A program made the translations under genes and the position numbers. Below are positions 6,182-11,553 of a stretch of 11,553 nt of DNA, one piece after another. Position 1 is the first letter of the stretch, and each line of letters begins with the position of its first letter. The notes below the pieces were generated by a model. It was not told where the DNA came from and made no database searches. It saw nothing but the letters and a program-made list of their open reading frames with translations. Source of the DNA: Bacteroidales bacterium (GTDB lineage Bacteria > Bacteroidota > Bacteroidia > Bacteroidales > F082); contig JAEEII010000269.1 in NCBI GenBank assembly GCA_016281295.1, positions 1-11,553 on the forward strand. Reading direction: 5' to 3'.

Positions 6182-8101
6182 TTAACCGTTCATGGAATTC
6201 AAGAATTCTTCATTGTTCTTAGTGTCTTCCATATTGCTGATTATCAAATTCATAGCTTCAATGGTTGTCATATCAGCAATATGGTTGCGCAAGATCCAGA
6301 CTTTTTGCAGCGTGGCGGCATCCTGCAGCAAGTCATCTCGACGCGTACTGGAAGCTACGATATCGACAGCGGGATAGATGCGCTTGTTAGAGAGCTTGCG
6401 GTCGAGCTGAAGCTCCATGTTGCCGGTGCCCTTGAACTCCTCGAAGATCACCTCGTCCATGCGGGATCCTGTGTCAATCAAGGCGGTAGAGATAATCGTT
6501 AGGGAACCACCGTTTTCCACATTACGGGCAGCGCCGAAGAAGCGTTTGGGCTTCTGCAGAGCGTTAGCTTCGACACCACCGGAGAGTACCTTGCCGGATG
6601 CGGGCGCCATTGTGTTGAAAGCGCGGGCCAGACGGGTGATGGAGTCGAGCAGGATGCAGACATCGTGACCGCACTCCACCATGCGTTTCGCCTTGTCAAG
6701 CACCATGTTGGCGATTTTGACGTGTCGCTCCGCCGGCTCATCAAACGTGGAGGAAATCACCTCGGCATTCACACTGCGCTGCATATCAGTGACCTCTTCA
6801 GGACGTTCGTCAATAAGCAAAATGATGAGGTATATTTCGGGGTGGTTATACGCTATGGCGTTAGCTATATCTTTCAGCAACACGGTTTTACCCGTTTTCG
6901 GCTGTGCCACAATAAGACCGCGCTGACCCTTTCCGATGGGAGCGAAGAGGTCTATAATACGGGTGGAGAGCTTGCAGCCGGGATGACCGGTGATGTTGAT
7001 TTTCTCGTCCGGGAACATCGGGGTTAGGTAGTCGAATGGGATACGGTCGCGGATTTCTTCCGGCAGACATCCATTGATCTTGTCGATTTTAGTCAGCGGG
7101 AAGTATTTTTCGCCTGGTTTCGGCGGGCGGATAGCGCCATAGACGGTGTCACCGTTCTTGAGACCGAACAATTTGATCTGCGACATGGATACATAGATGT
7201 CGTCGGGGGAAGAGAGATAGTTATAGTCGGATGAGCGGAGGAATCCGCAGTTTTCGCTGGTTATTTCGAGCACGCCCTCGGCCATGACGGAACCATCATA
7301 TTGTGCATTGGCCAAGTAGGGAGGAATGGAATCTTCCACTTTATTGGCGGAAGATTCCGCTTCTTCGGAAACAGTTTTCTCCCCTTTCACTTCCTTTTGT
7401 TTTTCCGAATTCTCTTTGTCCGTTTTCTTTTTAGGACGGCCACGTCGAGGTTTTGCCTCTGACTGGTCTTCAAGTGCTGAAGTTTCTTTCTTCTTTTTCC
7501 TGGTTGTTTTCGCCACCTGCTCCTCTTCGGCGTTATTCTGTATTATAGTGCTGTTTTCGGAAATGTCGCTCATCTCCGGTTCGGCATCTAACATCAGGTC
7601 GGCATCCTCTTCAAAAAGTGGATATTGAACAAGTTTATGACTTTTCTTGGATTCTTGAGGCAAAGCTTCAGCCACCAATTCAGAAGGAACGGACTCCTCT
7701 TTCTCTTGTTGTTTTTTAGGACGTCCACGACGTTTTTTTTCAGGAGCGGCTTCTGAAGCTACTGGAGCGTCATTTTTCTTTTCCTCTTCTGGAGAGGTCT
7801 TCACCGTTTTTCTGGAAGTGCGTGTTTTTTTCGGTTTTTCTTCAGCCGGAAGAGGATTGGCAAACATCACCACATCCTCTTGTTCCGATTTCTTGCCGAC
7901 AATTTCAGAATTTTTTTCCACAACGGAGGGTTTCGTTATATTAAACAAAGGTGTGTTCTTTTTTTCCACAACACGGGCTTTGTCTTTCATTTTTGTCTCA
8001 TTCGAAGTGGCCAACAGGCTGTCACCACCTCTCACAACTCTTCTTCTTCTGGGTTTGTTCTCAATAATATCTGACATATTTGTTAAATTGTCTTTTGTCA
8101 T
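6182..8101 (-). CDS. rho: Transcription termination factor Rho with long low-complexity N-terminal extension
   Basis: Hexameric RNA helicase/translocase that ends transcription. It is 639 residues, against 419 in E. coli. The C-terminal ~370 residues are canonical: RNA-binding cold-shock-like domain (about 270-345) with GFLR (286-289), Walker A AQPKTGKT (399-406), DERPEEV (431-437), Walker B region [15 protein letters not shown] (482-496), the [21 protein letters not shown] stretch holding the Q-loop (506-526), and the R-loop GTGNMEL (558-564). The first ~260 residues are low-complexity Lys/Glu/Ser/Ala sequence, presumably disordered, with RRGRPKK at 124-130 and again at 219-225 (AT-hook-like) and an Arg cluster KPRRRR at 16-21. 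I see no Rho_N helical domain before it. Bacteroides Rho also carries a disordered region, reported to drive condensates and to affect gut fitness. ATG 8077 is an alternative start. A promoter lies 93-123 bases upstream. Confidence 0.97.
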   Translation of the reverse strand: MTKDNLTNMSDIIENKPRRRRVVRGGDSLLATSNETKMKDKARVVEKKNTPLFNITKPSVVEKNSEIVGKKSEQEDVVMFANPLPAEEKPKKTRTSRKTVKTSPEEEKKNDAPVASEAAPEKKRRGRPKKQQEKEESVPSELVAEALPQESKKSHKLVQYPLFEEDADLMLDAEPEMSDISENSTIIQNNAEEEQVAKTTRKKKKETSALEDQSEAKPRRGRPKKKTDKENSEKQKEVKGEKTVSEEAESSANKVEDSIPPYLANAQYDGSVMAEGVLEITSENCGFLRSSDYNYLSSPDDIYVSMSQIKLFGLKNGDTVYGAIRPPKPGEKYFPLTKIDKINGCLPEEIRDRIPFDYLTPMFPDEKINITGHPGCKLSTRIIDLFAPIGKGQRGLIVAQPKTGKTVLLKDIANAIAYNHPEIYLIILLIDERPEEVTDMQRSVNAEVISSTFDEPAERHVKIANMVLDKAKRMVECGHDVCILLDSITRLARAFNTMAPASGKVLSGGVEANALQKPKRFFGAARNVENGGSLTIISTALIDTGSRMDEVIFEEFKGTGNMELQLDRKLSNKRIYPAVDIVASSTRRDDLLQDAATLQKVWILRNHIADMTTIEAMNLIISNMEDTKNNEEFLNSMNG

Positions 8102-8122
8102 AAATTTATAGTGGATTGTAAG

Positions 8123-8168
8123 TAACGGGATTCTGTATAGTAATGCCCACCCCTCTTGCTTCCCGTCA
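8123..8168 (-). promoter_or_regulatory. Possible long-loop hairpin in the rho 5' leader
   Basis: On the minus strand, TGACGGGA (8168-8161) can pair with TCCCGTTA (8130-8123): an 8-bp stem with one G-U pair. The 30-base loop contains the G-rich run GAGGGGTGGG. It lies 22 bases upstream of the rho ATG within the inferred transcript. It might bear on rho autoregulation, but this rests on a single inverted repeat. Confidence 0.3.
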
Positions 8169-8193
8169 CTGAATTTCTTTTAGAAAAGCGGCG

Positions 8194-8224
8194 CAAAAAT
8201 ACAATAATTCTGAATACTACCAAT
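8194..8224 (-). promoter_or_regulatory. Promoter of rho
   Basis: On the minus strand a -7 box TATTTTTG (8201-8194) matches TAnnTTTG, with ATTG (8224-8221; three of four bases of the TTTG -33 box) 19 bases upstream. The spacing fits the Bacteroidota consensus. Transcription would start about 80-90 bases before the rho ATG. Confidence 0.65.
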
Positions 8225-8314
8225 AGATTGGCGATTTTTTTCTTTCTTTTGATGATCATTCCAAAGCTGTGATTTTTATGAACATATCATTATTAAGATT
8301 TTTTATGAAAAAAA

Positions 8315-8347
8315 TTTGCCGAACAATCAATAAAAACATTATTTTTG
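8315..8347 (+). promoter_or_regulatory. Promoter of the T9SS cargo gene
   Basis: TTTG (8315-8318), a 21-base spacer, then TATTTTTG (8340-8347): both Bacteroidota elements are exact, with spacing in the normal range. The leader to the ATG at 8399 is about 45 bases and A-rich, as in highly translated Bacteroidota genes. Confidence 0.75.
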
Positions 8348-8398
8348 CAGCCAAATTGGAAATACCAAAAAATTATTATAAACTAAATTTATCAAACA

Positions 8399-9733
8399 AT
8401 GAAAAAATTTTATGTTTTATTAGCTGCTCTGCTGATTGCTTCTGCCAGCTTCGCACAAGTCACCCTGCCCAAAAAAGTGGTGAAAAAAGACGGCACCACT
8501 TTGAACATCAAGGGTAAACCCGCAAAAAACAATCCTCAAAAAGCTACGAATTCATTCTGGTTCAACCTTATCGAGGATATTTGCAATTATTTAGGTGAAG
8601 ATGCTTCTGGCTTTGCTCCTCCAATCCAATGCGACACCAATGGTTTGTACGACTTCGGCGACTCCGGTCTTTCTCCCGTACAATTCTGCTCAGTGGGTCA
8701 AGTGTACGACTGGAGCAGTAATATGTGGGATGAGCTGTACAATTACACCGGTGCTCCACAAAATGTTCCTTACATGATCACCGCTAATTCCTATTCAGTG
8801 GACTCCATTCAGACAATTTACTGGTACGCTCGTGGTACGAATGTGGATCCCTCTGTTGTGGATACTATTGCCATAACTTATGTTGTCGGCTTTGGTGATG
8901 ACGATGTTCGTTATCTTGGTAGCACTAATCCGAATACTGGCGAATTTGAACCTGCTTTTGCTATGCCGCTGATTCCTTTTGATCACAACGCTTTTGTTCC
9001 CACCTACAACAGCGCAACAACAAGTGGTCTTTCCAACACGTTAGACCCGGCTTCTACCACCATCATTTACGACAAAATCCCGTTGACGACAGAAGATGAA
9101 ACCATCGATCCTGACGATGGAAGTTATACTTTCTACTACCTTACCCTCCCCACTCCGGAAGGCCTTTCAAACCTCACCCAAAAGCAAATGTTCGTTAACA
9201 TCACTTTCATCCCCGGAAGTGCAAGAACTCCTTCTTCTGTTATTGGTACTGACTTGAGCACGTTCAGAACCGCTTTATATGACGATCTTCGTGAAGGCTA
9301 TCAACATACAGATTATGGTTCTCCTGAACTCCTTAACGATTATCAAATGGGATTTTTCCACGACGCTGATAATTTCAAAGCCAATAGTTCTTGGTATAAT
9401 ATTTATCAACCGAATATTTTCTGGGGCGGTAACCCGAAACCGACAATTTCCCTGCGCGTGACTTGCAATGACTGCGAAACTGTGAATGTCAATGATCCCG
9501 ACATGAACAAACTGACGGTGTATCCGAATCCTGCCACCAACAATTTCACGGTTAACACTGGCAATGACGAAAAAGCCTCTATCCAACTGTTCAACATTGT
9601 TGGCCAACAGGTTTACAGCGAAACCTTCACGGGAAGCACAACCGTAAACGTTGCCAACCTTCACAGCGGCGTCTATATGCTCAAAGTGAACCAAAACGGC
9701 AAAGTGAATACCACTAAAGTTGTTGTGAAATAA
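8399..9733 (+). CDS. Secreted protein of unknown function with T9SS type A sorting domain
   Basis: A 444-residue secreted protein. It has a clear signal peptide (MKKFYVLLAALLIASASFA, cut before Q20), then a Lys-rich segment (25-49, KKVVKKDG...KGKPAKNNPQK), a central region of about 320 residues that I do not recognise, and a type A T9SS C-terminal domain (372-444) with VYPNPATN (374-381), the GVYMLKV block (424-430) and a terminal KVVVK. The central region is rich in Tyr, Asp, Thr, Ser and Asn with alternating strand-like patterns, suggesting a beta-sandwich-type fold. Cysteines are at 62, 78, 97, 356 and 359, the last two forming CNDC just before the sorting domain. Export through the outer membrane and surface attachment or release are inferred from the sorting domain. 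The gene stands alone, with its own promoter and terminator. It could be an adhesin, carbohydrate-binding or structural surface protein; no catalytic motif is evident. Confidence 0.9.
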   Translation: MKKFYVLLAALLIASASFAQVTLPKKVVKKDGTTLNIKGKPAKNNPQKATNSFWFNLIEDICNYLGEDASGFAPPIQCDTNGLYDFGDSGLSPVQFCSVGQVYDWSSNMWDELYNYTGAPQNVPYMITANSYSVDSIQTIYWYARGTNVDPSVVDTIAITYVVGFGDDDVRYLGSTNPNTGEFEPAFAMPLIPFDHNAFVPTYNSATTSGLSNTLDPASTTIIYDKIPLTTEDETIDPDDGSYTFYYLTLPTPEGLSNLTQKQMFVNITFIPGSARTPSSVIGTDLSTFRTALYDDLREGYQHTDYGSPELLNDYQMGFFHDADNFKANSSWYNIYQPNIFWGGNPKPTISLRVTCNDCETVNVNDPDMNKLTVYPNPATNNFTVNTGNDEKASIQLFNIVGQQVYSETFTGSTTVNVANLHSGVYMLKVNQNGKVNTTKVVVK

Positions 9734-9756
9734 TTTTGTCTAATACAATATTATAT

Positions 9757-9787
9757 AAAAGGGATGGCTGAAAAGCTGTCCCTTTTT
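9757..9787 (+). terminator. Rho-independent terminator of the T9SS cargo gene
   Basis: A 13-bp stem (AAAAGGGATGGCT at 9757-9769 with AGCTGTCCCTTTT at 9774-9786, two G-U pairs) closes on a GAAA tetraloop and ends in five T residues (9783-9787). It starts 23 bases after the stop codon. Confidence 0.93.
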
Positions 9788-9799
9788 CTGTTTTCACGA

Positions 9800-9830
9800 T
9801 TTGCGATTTACGATTATCGCATAGCGCAAA
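9800..9830 (+). repeat. Small imperfect inverted repeat upstream of folP
   Basis: TTTGCG (9800-9805) and CGCAAA (9825-9830) can pair. Inside, TGCGAT (9802-9807) and ATCGCA (9816-9821) offer an alternative, exclusive pairing. It sits 12 bases before the folP ATG and is rich in the ATCGCATA-type motif seen in the GTAG repeats, but lacks the GTAG ends. No TAnnTTTG box is visible in this gap. Confidence 0.4.
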
Positions 9831-9842
9831 CTACAAACCAAA

Positions 9843-10661
9843 ATGTACAATTTCAACGGAAAACTTTCTGAAAACTCGCCCATCATCATGGGCATCCTGA
9901 ATGTCACAGACGATTCATTTTATGATGGGGGACAATATGTGACAGAAAAGGCTGTACTGGAACGTGTGGCGCAGCTCCTTGATGAAGGAGCTGACATTAT
10001 TGACATCGGGGCCATGTCCACGCGTCCTAATGCAATGGAAATCACTGAAAGCGAGGAAATCACACGAATTGTAGCAGCAGTCAACACCGTGCGCGAACAA
10101 TTCCCAGATGCCGTGCTTTCCATTGACACCTACCGCGCTTCCGTAGCAGAAGCCGCAGTGAAAGCCGGCGCCAACATGATCAACGATATCTCCGGCGGCA
10201 CCTTCGATCTTGACATGATTCCTATAGTCGGCAAACTACAAGTCCCTTATTGTCTGATGCATACAACCGCCAAACCTTCTGTTATGCAACAACACACCAA
10301 ATACGAAGACATTCTGTCCGAAATGCTTCAATTTTTTGGTCGGCAGATTGGGAAATTGCATGAACATCACGTTCACGACATTATCATCGACCCCGGCTTC
10401 GGATTCGGCAAAACACTGGAACAGAATTACTTTCTGATGAAGAATCTACGGGTATTCCAAGAACTTGGTTTTCCTATTTTAGTCGGAATATCTCGTAAAT
10501 CAATGATATACAAACTGTTCAACAAAACTCCAGACAATGCACTCAACGGCACTACCATACTGAACACCGTGGCTTTGATGAAAGGTGCCGACATTTTGCG
10601 TGTACATGATGTAAAAGAAGCTGTGGAAGTACGGAAGATCGTAGCCCTCTTAACCCATTAA
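9843..10661 (+). CDS. folP: Dihydropteroate synthase
   Basis: Cytoplasmic folate enzyme joining p-aminobenzoate to 6-hydroxymethyl-dihydropterin pyrophosphate; target of sulfonamides. The 272 residues form a TIM barrel of normal length. Conserved blocks: GILNVTDDSFYDGG (17-30, N20), IDIGAMSTRP (53-62, T60 and R61), SIDTYRA (93-99, D95), MINDISGG (112-119, N114), DPGFGFGKT (183-191, D183), GISRKSMI (215-222, K219) and LRVHDV (252-257, R253 and H255). These correspond to the substrate-binding residues of the E. coli enzyme. One oddity: the usual MHMRG/MHMQG loop reads MHTTAKP (139-145). The gene follows a terminator by 55 bases with no clear promoter box and is followed by another promoter, so it appears monocistronic. 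Confidence 0.95.
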   Translation: MYNFNGKLSENSPIIMGILNVTDDSFYDGGQYVTEKAVLERVAQLLDEGADIIDIGAMSTRPNAMEITESEEITRIVAAVNTVREQFPDAVLSIDTYRASVAEAAVKAGANMINDISGGTFDLDMIPIVGKLQVPYCLMHTTAKPSVMQQHTKYEDILSEMLQFFGRQIGKLHEHHVHDIIIDPGFGFGKTLEQNYFLMKNLRVFQELGFPILVGISRKSMIYKLFNKTPDNALNGTTILNTVALMKGADILRVHDVKEAVEVRKIVALLTH

Positions 10662-10673
10662 CCTTAAAAATAC

Positions 10674-10681
10674 TATCTTTG
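10674..10681 (+). promoter_or_regulatory. Bacteroidota -7 element (TATCTTTG) for the lipoprotein gene
   Basis: TATCTTTG matches TAnnTTTG and lies 14 bases before the ATG at 10696, in the 34-base gap after folP. No good -33 element is seen, since that position would fall in the end of folP. Confidence 0.6.
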
Positions 10682-10695
10682 CGAAAAATTTCAAA

Positions 10696-11553
10696 ATGAA
10701 ACAAAACCCCTTAACCTATATCATTGCCATCTGTTTGATTGTTTTATTAACAAACTGTCAATCAAGAAAAAACAATCAAAATAATATGGATAATGAAAAT
10801 GTGATTTATCCGATTGATGTCATTAGGGACACGTTGTTTGCGGATGTCCACAGCCAAACCACCCTATACCCATTGCAGGATGAGGTGTTAGAGAGTTTTA
10901 TGGAAAAAGCCTTGAACTTTCAAGGGCATAAATGGACGGCAAAATCGGTTTTCCCTGAAAAATGGGGTGTAGAATGTGTGGAACGGCTTCCGGAAGGGCG
11001 GGAACTGTGGCTGCTGCAATCCGAAAACCGCGAATGGGTTTATCTCGCCACCACCTCCGGTTTTGGCACGCAACGCATTCTCGATGTACTGCCTGTTGCC
11101 ATCAGTGTGGCCAACCAACGTGGCGAGAATCTGGAAACGGAAAACTGGCAAACTTTACGTCTCCCAAACGGCGAATTCCGCACCACAAAGGAATACGAAT
11201 GGATACACTCCGTGTCGAAGGCCACAAAACAAGATTTCATCAACGACCCCGGAAAATACCACAGGAAAACGCAACTGACGGAACAGTTTTTCATCAACGA
11301 CCAGGGACGATTTGAACTGTCAGAAATGGTGGACACCCTACCCGATTACAATGCGGTTGTTTTCTACTTTAACCCGAACGACAAACCAGAGATGTGGGAT
11401 GAAACCGCCCCGCAACTGCAAGCTTTCTGTGAGGAAAACGGCATTATGTTCGAAGAGGTCAGTGGCAATTTCAACCGCGTGACCATACGCCATCTCGATC
11501 TCTCCTTCTCCTTTGAAACCGATATCACCCCCTACATTCATCCTGTCCGGTCC
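10696..11553 (+). CDS. Putative lipoprotein of unknown function (runs off the right edge)
   Basis: From ATG 10696 the frame is open for 286 codons to the last base, with no stop in the window, so the gene is 3'-truncated. The N-terminus MKQNPLTYIIAICLIVLLTNC has a short basic start, a hydrophobic core and a lipobox-like LTNC with the lipidated Cys at 21, followed by the polar linker QSRKNNQNN typical of lipoproteins. The rest is soluble, with many Trp and Glu (EKWGVECVERLPEGRELWLLQ at about 90-110, then an ENREWVYLATTSGFGTQRILDV stretch) and a later FFINDQGRFELSE. I do not recognise a family. The frame has coding-like codon use throughout and a -7 box just upstream. Probably anchored in the outer or inner membrane, facing the periplasm. 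Codons are AT-rich for the first ~45 residues and GC-richer afterwards. Confidence 0.85.
   Translation, partial: MKQNPLTYIIAICLIVLLTNCQSRKNNQNNMDNENVIYPIDVIRDTLFADVHSQTTLYPLQDEVLESFMEKALNFQGHKWTAKSVFPEKWGVECVERLPEGRELWLLQSENREWVYLATTSGFGTQRILDVLPVAISVANQRGENLETENWQTLRLPNGEFRTTKEYEWIHSVSKATKQDFINDPGKYHRKTQLTEQFFINDQGRFELSEMVDTLPDYNAVVFYFNPNDKPEMWDETAPQLQAFCEENGIMFEEVSGNFNRVTIRHLDLSFSFETDITPYIHPVRS

Larger units (their letters stand above)
8102..8398. other. Divergent intergenic region between rho and the T9SS cargo gene
   Basis: This 297-base AT-rich stretch has no credible gene. It holds a rho promoter (8194-8224, minus), a possible hairpin in the rho leader (8123-8168) and the promoter of the plus-strand cargo gene (8315-8347). 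The segment 8225-8314 between the promoters is very AT-rich (long T and A runs) and shows no motif I can name. The last ~50 bases are an A-rich leader without a Shine-Dalgarno sequence, typical of the phylum. Confidence 0.8.

Noticed and set aside
6164..7027. Plus-strand reading frames antisense to rho
   Set aside because: They are shadows of the strongly conserved rho frame, with no start signals or family features.
2822..10661. QueD and FolP as parts of one local pterin/folate cluster
   Set aside because: They are about 6.6 kb apart with unrelated genes on the opposite strand between them, and QueD keeps the catalytic Cys expected for queuosine rather than folate synthesis.

Overview
The window looks like chromosomal DNA of a Bacteroidota bacterium, most likely from the order Bacteroidales. 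Four things point there. Two secreted proteins end in type A sorting domains of the type IX secretion system (T9SS). The recognisable promoters carry the phylum's TAnnTTTG -7 element. Leaders are A-rich and lack strong Shine-Dalgarno sequences. Rho carries a very long charged N-terminal extension. Most genes are housekeeping, and I see no phage, transposase, CRISPR array or defence island.

Layout, left half (plus strand): the tail of an Hsp20 chaperone with a strong terminator (1-248); an unrecognised 89-residue protein with its own promoter (274-571); a repeat-filled gap (572-682); then a tightly packed run of holA (DNA polymerase III delta), a secreted EndA/Vvn-like endonuclease I with a T9SS tail, and queD (683-3259). 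These three genes overlap end to start by 8 and 4 bases.

Middle (minus strand, 8101 down to 3320): rho, a secreted class C beta-lactamase-fold serine hydrolase, a PHP-family histidinol-phosphatase, and a CBS-pair protein whose N-terminal helical domain carries a HEPN-like Rx4H motif. The gaps are 39, 31 and 2 bases, so co-transcription is plausible. The block converges on queD over a palindromic repeat.

Right half (plus strand): a 297-base divergent region holds promoters for rho and for a 444-residue T9SS cargo of unknown function that ends in a clear terminator. Then come folP (dihydropteroate synthase) and a lipoprotein gene that stays open to the right edge.

The most unusual material is small. 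GTAG-starting palindromic repeats sit in or against genes: one encodes part of the nuclease's signal-peptide region, one supplies the queD stop codon, and one creates a spurious N-terminal extension of holA. The nuclease's sorting domain is about 34% GC against about 57% in its catalytic core, which suggests it was grafted on. The CBS protein may be a HEPN-CBS fusion. Rho seems to lack the usual Rho_N helical domain and instead has a basic/acidic low-complexity region with a duplicated AT-hook-like motif. I found no convincing multi-gene new system.
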